A stretch of 64,000 bases of DNA, from positions 186,001-250,000 of the forward strand of contig NZ_WAAT01000022.1 in assembly GCF_008806375.1 (NCBI RefSeq). Direction: 5' to 3'. This stretch comes from Pseudotamlana haliotis. GTDB taxonomy: Bacteria; Bacteroidota; Bacteroidia; Flavobacteriales; Flavobacteriaceae. The notes under the pieces were generated by a model that was given only the letters and a program-made list of their open reading frames with translations, had not been told where the DNA came from and made no database searches. A program made the translations under genes and the position numbers. Numbering within the stretch: the first letter of the stretch is position 1; each line of letters opens with the position of its first letter. This document shows, in pieces, positions 54,807-63,141 of the stretch.

Positions 54807-57608
54807 GTGAACAAATTTTTACTCGTTTTCTTATTTATTGCCTTTTCAGAAGTAGTTGATGCTCAAAACACAACTATTCATGGTAGTGTGAATGATGCAG
54901 ACAAGCTTCAGCCATTGGTTGGAGTTACTGTTCTTTTGAAAGAGTCGACCCTTGAAACTCAAACGAATCACTTAGGTGAATTTGTGTTTGATGAAAGCCT
55001 TCCGCTAGGCGAACAAACACTCGTACTCTCTAAAATTGGTTATATCAGCAAGCATTATCCTATTATTGTCAATGAAGGGCAAACGCTAAACATAAGCGAT
55101 ATGACCTTGAGCCGCGATCTTGCGTATACCAATGATTTGTTTACCATAACCTTAAGCGATGACGAACTTCATGATGATACCAGTGCGTCCGATAATGTTT
55201 CCGGACTTTTAGCATCTTCCTTAGATGTTTTTCAACGAACCGCCGCTTTCGAGTTTAGTCCGTCGTTTTTCAGATTACGTGGCCTCGATTCTAACAATAG
55301 CAATGTGCTCATTAATGGTATTGAAATGAATAAACTCTACAATGGTAGGCCACAATGGAGCAATTGGGGAGGTATTAATGATGTGCTTCGTAATCAAGAA
55401 CTGGCCTTAGGTTTGGCTCCTTCAAATTATAACTTTGGAGGCGTTTTAGGGTCAACGCATATTAATGTTAGGGCGTCAGAAGCAAGGCCTGGTACGCGGT
55501 TCACCTATTCGTCTTCCAATAGAAGTTATTCAAACCGTTTGATGGTGAAGCATGCTTCAGGCCTATTGAAACACAATTGGGCTTACACCTTTTCCATTGG
55601 CAGACGTTGGGGAAACGAAGGCTATCAAGATGCTACCTTGTACAGTTCTAATTCTTTTTTCACTGCCGTGGAAAAGAAATTCGGTAAAAAGCACAGTTTA
55701 AATCTAACTGCCATTTATACGCCCAATAAACGCGGAAAATCTTCTCCAAACACCCAAGAAGTTTACGATTTAAAAGACATTAAATACAATGAATATTGGG
55801 GTTGGCAAGATGGTGAAAAGCGTAATTCGAGAATTAAAGAAGTTAATGAACCCATTGTTATGCTAAATCATCATTGGGATATAAACGCGAAAACATCACT
55901 AAATACCAATTTAGGCTATCAATTTGGCAAGATGGGCAATAGCCGTCTGGATTATAATGGCACCGATTTGGTTGATGGCATACCGCAGGGTGGTGGAGCA
56001 AATCCGAGTCCGGCATATTACCAAAAACTGCCCAGTTATTTCGAAAGAAATTTTCCCGATAATTTAGACTATGCTTACCGCGCCTTAAAGGCATTTCAGG
56101 ATAACGGACAAATAGATTGGCAGTCTATGTACCAGGCAAATATAAATAACACTGAACAAGATGGTAATGCGATTTATGCGTTGTATGAAGACCGTGTGGA
56201 TGACAAGCAAATTACGGTAAACTCTATTTTAAAAACAGCAGTCAATGAAAATGTACTTTTAAACGCTGCGGTCAATTATAAATCTTTAAAATCTGAAAAC
56301 TTTGCTCATGTTTTAGATCTTTTAGGGGCTTCTAATTATTTAGATGTTGATGCCTATGCTTCCACGAGTGATGAGGCTCAAAACGATTTGCTACACCCCA
56401 ATCGACTCGTTTCCGAAGGTGATACTTTCAAATATCATTATCTCATACGTGCCAATGAATTTAATGTTTTTGGCCAAGCTCAATGTACTTATAGTCACTT
56501 TGATTTTTTCGTTTCCGGTGGTTTTAGCCATACCAATTATCAGCGCGAGGGGCTTTATAAAAATGGGGGCTTCCCAGGTAATTCGTTAGGAAAGGGTGAA
56601 CATCTCCGTTTTATAGGTTTTAGCGCTAAATCGGGGTTAACCTATAAGTTTTCAGGGAAACATGTTTTTAATTTGAATGCTGGTTTCATCAAACGTGCAC
56701 CAAGCATTCAAAACACTTTTTCCAACGCGAGAGAAAACCATAATGTGGTTCCTGATATTTCCGAAGAAAATATTCTGTCTGCTGATGCGAGTTATATTTT
56801 TCGTTCATCCGTAGTCAAAGCCAAGTTAACCGGCTATGTCACTAAAATAACCAATGCTAATGAAATTGCTTTCTATTTTGCAGACGGTGTAGGTGGCGAT
56901 AACGCTGTTTTTGTCCAGGAGATTTTACGTGGTGTGGATAAAAACCATTTCGGGACAGAACTGGGTGTTGAAGCTCAAGTGACCCCAACCATAAAATTAA
57001 AAGCTGTGGCTTCGGTGGGGCAATTTACCTATGCTAACAATCCGAATTTATTACTGACCACAGAACCCGATGCTGAAGCTGAAGCTGCAGGTTTTATCAA
57101 TGGTGCTAAAGATTTTGGTGAGACCAAGCTTAAAAACTATAAACTTTCAACCGGACCGCAAAGTGCCTATTCTGTAGGTTTTGAATATCGCGATCCTGAT
57201 TATTGGTGGTTTGGAGCCACCGCAAACTTCTTTTCAAATACCTTTTTAGATGTGAGCCCCTTAACCCGGTCATCAAATTTTAATACGGATTCCGATGGTA
57301 ACGTGTTTAACGATTATGATGAAGAATTAGCTAAAACCTTATTGGAGCAAGAACGCTTTGATGATTATATGGTGGTGAATCTGGTTGGAGGGAAGTCTTG
57401 GAAACTTGGTCAATATTACATCGGACTTTTTGCGAGTATTAATAATTTGTTGGATGCTACTTATAAAACGGGTGGTTTTGAGCAGGGCAGAAATGCCAAT
57501 TACAGGGAGCTCCGTGATGATAAGGCTTTAGATACACCGGTATTCGGACCTAAATATTGGTACGGTCGTGGGGCAACCTACTTTTTAAACTTGAATATTA
57601 GCTTTTGA
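54807..57608 (+). CDS. TonB-dependent receptor paired with a DUF5689 lipoprotein
   Basis: A 933-residue outer-membrane importer, GTG start (MNKFLLVFL). Signal peptide ending VDAQ, a CarboxypepD_reg-like domain (TTIHGSVNDADKLQPLVGVTVLL), a plug with FRLRGLDSNNSNVLINGIEMN, LALGLAPSNYNFGGVLGS, and a long barrel that ends YFLNLNISF with terminal Phe. A TAATTTTG box lies at 54783-54790. The DUF5689 gene overlaps the stop by four bases if it starts at the TTG, or is 11 bases away from the ATG. The unit lies between two EEP-nuclease genes, which suggests uptake of nucleic-acid-derived or phosphorylated material. Confidence 0.9.
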   Translation: MNKFLLVFLFIAFSEVVDAQNTTIHGSVNDADKLQPLVGVTVLLKESTLETQTNHLGEFVFDESLPLGEQTLVLSKIGYISKHYPIIVNEGQTLNISDMTLSRDLAYTNDLFTITLSDDELHDDTSASDNVSGLLASSLDVFQRTAAFEFSPSFFRLRGLDSNNSNVLINGIEMNKLYNGRPQWSNWGGINDVLRNQELALGLAPSNYNFGGVLGSTHINVRASEARPGTRFTYSSSNRSYSNRLMVKHASGLLKHNWAYTFSIGRRWGNEGYQDATLYSSNSFFTAVEKKFGKKHSLNLTAIYTPNKRGKSSPNTQEVYDLKDIKYNEYWGWQDGEKRNSRIKEVNEPIVMLNHHWDINAKTSLNTNLGYQFGKMGNSRLDYNGTDLVDGIPQGGGANPSPAYYQKLPSYFERNFPDNLDYAYRALKAFQDNGQIDWQSMYQANINNTEQDGNAIYALYEDRVDDKQITVNSILKTAVNENVLLNAAVNYKSLKSENFAHVLDLLGASNYLDVDAYASTSDEAQNDLLHPNRLVSEGDTFKYHYLIRANEFNVFGQAQCTYSHFDFFVSGGFSHTNYQREGLYKNGGFPGNSLGKGEHLRFIGFSAKSGLTYKFSGKHVFNLNAGFIKRAPSIQNTFSNARENHNVVPDISEENILSADASYIFRSSVVKAKLTGYVTKITNANEIAFYFADGVGGDNAVFVQEILRGVDKNHFGTELGVEAQVTPTIKLKAVASVGQFTYANNPNLLLTTEPDAEAEAAGFINGAKDFGETKLKNYKLSTGPQSAYSVGFEYRDPDYWWFGATANFFSNTFLDVSPLTRSSNFNTDSDGNVFNDYDEELAKTLLEQERFDDYMVVNLVGGKSWKLGQYYIGLFASINNLLDATYKTGGFEQGRNANYRELRDDKALDTPVFGPKYWYGRGATYFLNLNISF

Positions 57609-57619
57609 AAAAAATAATT

Positions 57620-59065
57620 ATGAGAACATTGAAAATATTAAGCCACCTGTTGGTATTCGTGTTAAGTGTCGTTTTAGTGTCGTCTTGTATAAAAACAGAC
57701 GATTATGCCTTACCTGATGTGCTAATGACCGAACCTGAAGTTCCTTCGGAAAATATCACCACCTTCAAAACGATAAAATCTTTATATGAACAAGCTGTGA
57801 ATGGCGGAAATTCTACCGTGGTTATTCAATCTGAAACCGATTTGTACATTGAAGGCTACGTGGTATCTTCCGATAAATCGGGAAACTTTTTTGAAGAACT
57901 CATCATTCAGAATAAAAAAGATGGCAGCGACCCCGATAATGACCCTAGACTCGGTTTTTGTGTCCTGGTTAACGTGAGTAACTTGTCCGACACCTTTCAA
58001 TTCGGACAAAAAGTGTATTTAAAAATGAATGGTTTAACCGTTGGGGAATCTAGCGGGGTGCTTTGTATTGGCAAAGGCGATGCTGTTAAAGTAGAACAAA
58101 TTCAGGCTTCAGAGTTTGAAGATATCATCATAAGAAGTAACGAAATCGCAGCTATTGAACCTAAGGTTTTAAGCCTGGAAACTTTAACGTCAAAGGATGA
58201 AAATACTCTAATTCGCTTAGAAAACATGCAACTCAATCGTTTTGAATTAGGAGCGTCTTTTGCTGCTGAGTCGTTTGATGAATATGATGGTTTTAGAATT
58301 TTAGAAAGCTGCGAGACGGGTATTAGTATGATGATGCAAACTAGTAGTTATGCCGATTTTAAATCTTTAACCGTTCCGCAAGGTTCTGGGAGCGTCACAG
58401 GAATTTATAGTCGTGATTATGGTGATGATTTTAATGTTTTGGTGGTCAATAGTTCCTCTGATGTGACTTTTGATAACCCGAACCGTTGCGACCCTTTAGA
58501 GTTGGACTGCGGAATCGCTGAAAGCTATGGTTCAGGAAATTTATTAACCGAAGATTTTGAACCCCAGAAAAACAATAAACCCATAGAAATCGAGGGTTGG
58601 ACCAATTATATAGAAGCTGGTACCGAGGCCTGGGAAGGTTATTCATCAACTTCTTCAAATGCTTCGTTGGGGCGTTCGGCACGTTTTCAAAGTGCAAGTT
58701 CTGGAGACCATAGCAATATTGGATGGCTCATCACGCCAGCCATTCCTTTAGATGATTACGAGGGGGTAACCTTACGTTTTAAAACATCCAACAGTTTGGC
58801 CGATAGTAGTTTTATGGAGGTTTTGTATAGTTTAAATTGGGATGGCACTGAAGCTGGTGTTAACCAAGCCTCTTGGGGCGTGTTGTCTGCTGCTTATGTG
58901 GTGAAGGATTCCGATTCGTTTGTACCTTGGTTTAATTCTGGTGTTGTCGATTTATCATGTGCGGCTGGTATCATGCATATAGCTTTTAAATATACTGGTG
59001 GCGGACAAGAATCTTTTGATGGGGTTTACGAATTGGATGATATTCGTATTGATTATGTAGAATAG
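57620..59065 (+). CDS. DUF5689 / choice-of-anchor J lipoprotein
   Basis: About 481 residues from ATG 57620 (MRTLKILSHLL...VSSC), which gives a normal lipoprotein signal; a TTG at 57605 adds five residues and overlaps the receptor stop. The first domain is DUF5689, an OB-fold-like module (YIEGYVVSSDKSGNFFEELIIQNK, KVYLKMNGLTV, VTGIYSRDYGDDFNVLVV). The second, residues about 310-481, is a jellyroll-like choice-of-anchor J domain (LLTEDFEPQKNNKPIEIEGW, GWLITPAIPLDDYEGVTLRFKT, YELDDIRIDYVE). It is likely exposed at the surface with the receptor and could bind the ligand in the way SusD does, without being a SusD homologue. Confidence 0.85.
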   Translation: MRTLKILSHLLVFVLSVVLVSSCIKTDDYALPDVLMTEPEVPSENITTFKTIKSLYEQAVNGGNSTVVIQSETDLYIEGYVVSSDKSGNFFEELIIQNKKDGSDPDNDPRLGFCVLVNVSNLSDTFQFGQKVYLKMNGLTVGESSGVLCIGKGDAVKVEQIQASEFEDIIIRSNEIAAIEPKVLSLETLTSKDENTLIRLENMQLNRFELGASFAAESFDEYDGFRILESCETGISMMMQTSSYADFKSLTVPQGSGSVTGIYSRDYGDDFNVLVVNSSSDVTFDNPNRCDPLELDCGIAESYGSGNLLTEDFEPQKNNKPIEIEGWTNYIEAGTEAWEGYSSTSSNASLGRSARFQSASSGDHSNIGWLITPAIPLDDYEGVTLRFKTSNSLADSSFMEVLYSLNWDGTEAGVNQASWGVLSAAYVVKDSDSFVPWFNSGVVDLSCAAGIMHIAFKYTGGGQESFDGVYELDDIRIDYVE

Positions 59066-59077
59066 TTTTTACCTTTG
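59049..59077 (+). promoter_or_regulatory. Promoter of the small membrane protein gene
   Basis: TTG (59049-59051), 18 bases, TACCTTTG (59070-59077), 19 bases before the ATG at 59097. It overlaps the end of the DUF5689 gene. Confidence 0.55.
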
Positions 59078-59096
59078 AAAACTTTTATACACCACC

Positions 59097-59474
59097 ATGA
59101 CCACATTCGATAACTTATTTTACCACTTTTTTCAATTTTATAAAGCTAAGAAAAGTAAAAAGTCCAACGAGATTGCGACTTTTTATGTTTCCTTTTTACA
59201 AAGCAGTTTGTTATTGCTTTTAGGGGTGTTTTTTGCTGGATTTTTTAGACAAATGCACGTGCAAACCATGTCAGCCACAAAAGCATGGGTGCTTTTCACC
59301 TTGGTTGTTATTTTTTTATATTTCAAAAATTGGATGTATTACGGCGGCAGAAAACGTAAAGTGCTCAATGTAAAAATGCTTAAAAATAAAAAACTCGAAT
59401 ATAATATCTGGGTGCTTTGGTCTGTACCCTTAGTTATTTTAGGTTTAGCTTTTGTTTTGTCTAAAGCGATTTAG
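59097..59474 (+). CDS. Small membrane protein of unknown function
   Basis: A 125-residue protein with three hydrophobic segments (YVSFLQSSLLLLLGVFFAGFF, WVLFTLVVIFLYFKNW, NIWVLWSVPLVILGLAFVLS) separated by basic loops (RKRKVLNVKMLKNKKLEYN). There is no signal peptide and no catalytic motif. The short N-terminal part is Lys-rich. I do not recognise a family. It has its own likely promoter and stands alone before the toxin-antitoxin pair. Confidence 0.65.
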   Translation: MTTFDNLFYHFFQFYKAKKSKKSNEIATFYVSFLQSSLLLLLGVFFAGFFRQMHVQTMSATKAWVLFTLVVIFLYFKNWMYYGGRKRKVLNVKMLKNKKLEYNIWVLWSVPLVILGLAFVLSKAI

Positions 59475-59519
59475 GATAAAAACCCTGTTGCTGATAGGAA
59501 TGTATGACATACATTAAAA

Positions 59520-59549
59520 TTGAATGCAGGGAATATTTTCGTAAATTTG
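59520..59549 (+). promoter_or_regulatory. Promoter of the toxin-antitoxin pair
   Basis: TTG (59520-59522), 19 bases, TAAATTTG (59542-59549). This is an exact consensus promoter 14 bases before ATG 59564. It lies inside the longer open frame that begins at 59504, so it argues for the downstream start. Confidence 0.7.
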
Positions 59550-59563
59550 AAAAAACGATTGTT

Positions 59564-59806
59564 ATGGATTTACAAACTAGAAAACTAGAACTTATTCAAG
59601 AGTTTTTAAAGGTTCAAAGTGAGGATGTTATTTCACGACTTGAAAAAATCCTTAGGAAAGAGAACCTAAAAAATGATAATAAAGATTTTAAACCAATGAC
59701 AATTGAGGAGTTTAATTCGCGGATAGATAAATCTATGGAAGATTCAGCAAGTGGTCGACTAATAGAATCTAGCGAATTAAAAGCCAAGATTGATAAATGG
59801 AATTAA
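59564..59806 (+). CDS. Antitoxin of a ParE/RelE-type module
   Basis: 80 residues from ATG 59564 (MDLQTRKLELIQEFLKVQ). The N-terminal helices look like a small dimeric DNA-binding or dimerisation unit (SEDVISRLEKILRKENLK); the Asp/Glu-rich tail (MTIEEFNSRIDKSMEDS...ELKAKIDKWN) is the part expected to wrap around the toxin. The 3' end overlaps the toxin gene by 10 bases, as is typical. The start is set by the promoter at 59520-59549. Antitoxins of this kind normally bind their own promoter, so autoregulation is expected. Confidence 0.75.
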   Translation: MDLQTRKLELIQEFLKVQSEDVISRLEKILRKENLKNDNKDFKPMTIEEFNSRIDKSMEDSASGRLIESSELKAKIDKWN

Positions 59807-60126
59807 AATTATTTTGGACTGATTTTTCTCAAAATGAATTAGAAAAAATTTATGAATATTATCGAGAAAAAGCAGGGACTCATATAGCGAAAAAACTCGT
59901 TAATGGTATTTATAATGAGACTTTAAAACTACGAAGGCAACCAGAAATAGGACAATTTGAAGACCTTCTTAATAATAGAATACAAGAATTTAGGTATTTA
60001 GTCTATAAAAACTATAAAGTCATTTATTGGATAAATTACGAAAAGAACAGAATTGAAATTAATGATGTTTTTGACACAAGACAAAATCCAGTTAAGATGA
60101 AAGATGAAAATCGTAATAAAAAATAG
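59797..60126 (+). CDS. RelE/ParE-family toxin
   Basis: A 109-residue protein of the ParE/RelE fold: an N-terminal LFWTDFSQNELEKIYEYYREKAG helix pair, then strands and the hallmark FRYLVYKNYKVIYWINYEKNRIEINDVFDTRQNP. The fold serves both as ribosome-dependent mRNase (RelE) and gyrase poison (ParE); which activity applies cannot be read here. Small basic protein, overlapping the antitoxin gene. The pair sits alone between conserved genes with no other mobile marks. Confidence 0.88.
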   Translation: MELKLFWTDFSQNELEKIYEYYREKAGTHIAKKLVNGIYNETLKLRRQPEIGQFEDLLNNRIQEFRYLVYKNYKVIYWINYEKNRIEINDVFDTRQNPVKMKDENRNKK

Positions 60127-60129
60127 AGA

Positions 60130-60765
60130 CTAGCCCTTCAACTGCTTATGTGAACCATCACAATTTGGTTTCCGTTTAGATAAGCCACAGGTGCAATCAT
60201 TCAAACCGTAGCCATCAAAAATACGTTGTATGTTTTTTTCAATGCGAGCCGTTTTGGTTTTCGATTGTTTTGCTTTTGAAAAATATAAAAGATAACCACG
60301 TTGACGCCCTGGTGTTAATGCTTCAAATGCTTCTTGAAAAGCGGTATTTTCCTTAAAAACCTGTTCTAATTCCTCCGGGACCTCATAATCCGATGTTTTT
60401 TTCATCGCTACTTTCTGCCCTGATTTTTCAATAGCTTCTTTTAGATATTGCTTTATAACCGGTTCCAATTCTATAATTTCAGCTAAATCTGTAAATCGCA
60501 TTTGCCTTGCAGTTTGCATATTTTCAGTTTGCTTAATTAATAGTGTTTCAGAGTCATCTAATAAAACGCCTTTAAAAAAAGATATACCACAGTAACTGTC
60601 AAACTCATGAATCAGCACCACGTTTTTACCTTCATGCGTATAACAAGGGTGCTTCCATTTAAAACCTTCTTGAAGTCCGCAACTTAAAATAATGTCTCGA
60701 AGGGCTATTAATTCCTTTTGCCACTTTTGTTGACTATTTAAATATTGTTGAACGTCTTGAAGCAT
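60130..60765 (-). CDS. YdeI/DUF1801-like protein with C-terminal CDGSH motif
   Basis: A 211-residue protein. The N-terminal part (residues 1-105) looks like DUF1801/YdeI (WKHPCYTHEGKNVVLIHEFDSYCGISFFKGVLL), a fold near that of SMU-type or START-like binding proteins. A YdeI helical region follows (YEVPEELEQVFKENTAFQEAFEALTPGRQRGYLLYFSKAKQSKTK). Residues about 190-206 match the CDGSH pattern C-x-C-x2-S-x3-P-x-C-D-G-S-H exactly, the site of a 2Fe-2S cluster with three Cys and one His. The fusion may link a small-molecule-binding domain to redox sensing. Convergent with the toxin gene. Confidence 0.85.
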   Translation of the reverse strand: MLQDVQQYLNSQQKWQKELIALRDIILSCGLQEGFKWKHPCYTHEGKNVVLIHEFDSYCGISFFKGVLLDDSETLLIKQTENMQTARQMRFTDLAEIIELEPVIKQYLKEAIEKSGQKVAMKKTSDYEVPEELEQVFKENTAFQEAFEALTPGRQRGYLLYFSKAKQSKTKTARIEKNIQRIFDGYGLNDCTCGLSKRKPNCDGSHKQLKG

Positions 60766-60783
60766 ATTTAATAGGTGTTTTTT

Positions 60784-61755
60784 TTAGCCTTTCTTAAAAA
60801 TAGCATACACCGGGAAGTGATCACTGTAACCCCCATTATATTTTCTTCCAACGTAAGTTCTATAAGGAGTGCCTTTGTAGCGGCCGCTAAAAGTTTTTAA
60901 GAAATCTTCATCAAAAATATTGGCTGAACTAAATTCCAATGCTGTAGATGAGGCTTTAAAAAAGTTTGTAGAAATTAAAATCTGGTCAAACAAGTCCCAT
61001 TTGCGGTGGTAGTAGGTAGAGCCACGATTGAAAGAACGCAGGGTTTCCATAAGATTGAATAAGCTCGAAGTCTTTACCAATTCGCGTATGCCTGGGTTGT
61101 TCGAATCTTCGTTAAAATCACCCATTACAATAACTTTAGCATCTTCATTATTGAGCTTTAAGCCCGCGATGATTTCACTCACCTTAGCCGAAGTCACTAA
61201 ACGTTTAGGTTCCGATTCTTTTTCACCCTCTCTTCTAGATGGCCAGTGATTCACAATCACATGAATTTCTTCGCCATCTAAACGTCCGCTAACCAATAAA
61301 ATATCGCGGGTGTAATCTGGCGAGCCATCATCATGCATGAGATTAATACTAAACGGTTCAGAGTGAGTTACCGTAAATACATCTTGGTCATATAAGAGTG
61401 CCACATCAATACCACGCTCATCAGGCGAATTGTAATGTACATAATTATAATTGAGAGGTGCGAGGTGTTTCGATTCGAGTAAATCATTAAGCACTTTTTT
61501 GTTTTCAACTTCAGCCACACCAATAATTGCAGGGTTTTTACCGGTTTCTCTACGTCCTATGTTTGAAATGGCATAACCCAATTTTCGAAGTTTATTGTCA
61601 TAACGCTTATGGTTCCATCGTTTTGGAGCCGTTGGTAAAAAATCAACATCATGAATATGTGTGTCTTGAATTAAATCGAATAAATTTTCAAGATTATAAA
61701 AGCCCACGGTTTGTAATTCGGGTCTTACTGGAAGATCGTCAAAAAGGTCTGTCAT
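60784..61755 (-). CDS. Endonuclease/exonuclease/phosphatase-family protein without signal peptide
   Basis: A 323-residue paralogue of the gene at 53655-54704. The same motifs occur: GFYNLENLFD, VAEVENKKVLNDLL, NHWPSRREGEKESEPKR, MGDFNEDSNNPG and YSDHFPVYAIF. It starts MTDLFDDLPVRPEL and has no hydrophobic signal, so it should be cytoplasmic, whereas the other is exported. The two differ in detail, for example REGEKESEP versus RGGASKSNH around the catalytic His. Diverges from hflX. Confidence 0.88.
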   Translation of the reverse strand: MTDLFDDLPVRPELQTVGFYNLENLFDLIQDTHIHDVDFLPTAPKRWNHKRYDNKLRKLGYAISNIGRRETGKNPAIIGVAEVENKKVLNDLLESKHLAPLNYNYVHYNSPDERGIDVALLYDQDVFTVTHSEPFSINLMHDDGSPDYTRDILLVSGRLDGEEIHVIVNHWPSRREGEKESEPKRLVTSAKVSEIIAGLKLNNEDAKVIVMGDFNEDSNNPGIRELVKTSSLFNLMETLRSFNRGSTYYHRKWDLFDQILISTNFFKASSTALEFSSANIFDEDFLKTFSGRYKGTPYRTYVGRKYNGGYSDHFPVYAIFKKG

Positions 61756-61896
61756 AATTTCAAAAATAAGGGTAAAATTTTAAAATATAGGCTTTGTTAA
61801 ATCTTAATCGCATGAATAAGCGTATCTTGTTAGTAACATAGTTGTTTTCTAAAAAGTTAGAGATATACTTTTTTAACGATAATGCTAGCAATTATG

Positions 61897-61904
61897 TAAC
61901 TTTG
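61897..61904 (+). promoter_or_regulatory. Possible -7 element of hflX
   Basis: TAACTTTG matches TAnnTTTG, 17 bases before the hflX ATG. At the expected -33 distance there is only a T-run, not TTG, so the match is partial. Confidence 0.4.
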
Positions 61905-61921
61905 TAGCATAGATTAATTAT

Positions 61922-63133
61922 ATGATTGAAAAGAAAGATATTGCTTTAGAAAAAGCAGTTTTAATAGGGGTAATTACTAAGGAACAAGATGAAGAAAAAT
62001 CTAAAGAATATTTAGATGAATTGGAGTTTCTAACTTTTACAGCAGGTGGTTATGCTGTAAAGCGATTCACCCAGAAAATGGATATGCCAAACTCGAAGAC
62101 CTTTATTGGTACGGGTAAAATGGAAGATGTACGTCAATATATTGAAGAAAATAATGTTAGTACCGCCATTTTTGATGATGAATTATCTGCAGCTCAAGAA
62201 AGAAATATTAGTAAAATTCTAAACGTAAAAGTTTTAGATAGAACCAATTTAATTCTTGATATTTTTGCCCAAAGGGCACAAACCAGTTACGCTAGAACGC
62301 AAGTAGAATTGGCGCAATGCGAATATTTACTACCGCGATTACGTGGTATGTGGACTCACCTTGAACGTCAAAAAGGGGGTATTGGAATGCGCGGACCAGG
62401 GGAAACCGAGATTGAGACCGATAGACGTATTGTTCGTGATAAAATTGCTTTACTAAAATCACGTATAAAAACCATAGATAAACAAATGGCCGTGCAACGC
62501 GGTAACCGTGGTAAAATGGTACGTGTGGCCTTAGTTGGTTATACTAACGTAGGGAAATCTACTCTAATGAATGTGATTAGTAAAAGTGAAGTTTTTGCTG
62601 AAAACAAATTGTTCGCCACACTAGATACCACCGTTAGAAAAGTGGTGATTCAAAACTTACCTTTTTTATTGAGTGATACCGTAGGTTTTATTAGAAAATT
62701 ACCAACCCAGTTAGTCGATAGTTTTAAAAGTACCCTCGATGAGGTTAGAGAAGCCGATTTATTGCTTCATGTGGTAGATATTTCACACCCTAATTTTGAA
62801 GAGCATATTGCGTCTGTTGAAAAGATATTAGGTGAAATAAAAAGTGGTGATAAGCCAACAATCATGGTGTTTAATAAAATTGATGCTTATCAACAAGAAC
62901 CTCTAGAAGAAGACGATTTAGAAACCGAACGTACCGAAAGACATTATTCTTTAGGCGAATGGAAAAGTACCTGGATGAGTAAAGTGGGAAATAATGCCTT
63001 GTTTATTTCAGCTTTAAACAAGCAAAACTTAGAGGACTTTAAAAAACGTGTGTATGACGAAGTAAGGGAAATTCACGTAACACGCTTTCCTTATAATGAG
63101 TTTCTGTATCCAGATTATGAAACTGAAGACTAG
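61922..63133 (+). CDS. hflX: GTPase HflX
   Basis: A ribosome-splitting GTPase of the Obg-HflX group, 403 residues. The N-terminal HflX domain shows FIGTGKMEDVRQYIEEN, LDRTNLILDIFAQRAQT and the glycine-rich GGIGMRGPGETEIETDRR. The G domain has GYTNVGKST (P-loop), DTVGFIRKLP (switch II), NKID and a long helical linker (KIALLKSRIKTIDKQM). Full length. A class A penicillin-binding protein follows eight bases later on the same strand. Confidence 0.97.
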   Translation: MIEKKDIALEKAVLIGVITKEQDEEKSKEYLDELEFLTFTAGGYAVKRFTQKMDMPNSKTFIGTGKMEDVRQYIEENNVSTAIFDDELSAAQERNISKILNVKVLDRTNLILDIFAQRAQTSYARTQVELAQCEYLLPRLRGMWTHLERQKGGIGMRGPGETEIETDRRIVRDKIALLKSRIKTIDKQMAVQRGNRGKMVRVALVGYTNVGKSTLMNVISKSEVFAENKLFATLDTTVRKVVIQNLPFLLSDTVGFIRKLPTQLVDSFKSTLDEVREADLLLHVVDISHPNFEEHIASVEKILGEIKSGDKPTIMVFNKIDAYQQEPLEEDDLETERTERHYSLGEWKSTWMSKVGNNALFISALNKQNLEDFKKRVYDEVREIHVTRFPYNEFLYPDYETED

Positions 63134-63141
63134 TTTTTAAT

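Noticed and set aside
9968-57608. Three TonB receptors as SusC members of a polysaccharide utilisation locus
   Set aside because: None has a SusD-like gene beside it; partners are an SGNH lipoprotein, nothing, and a DUF5689 lipoprotein.
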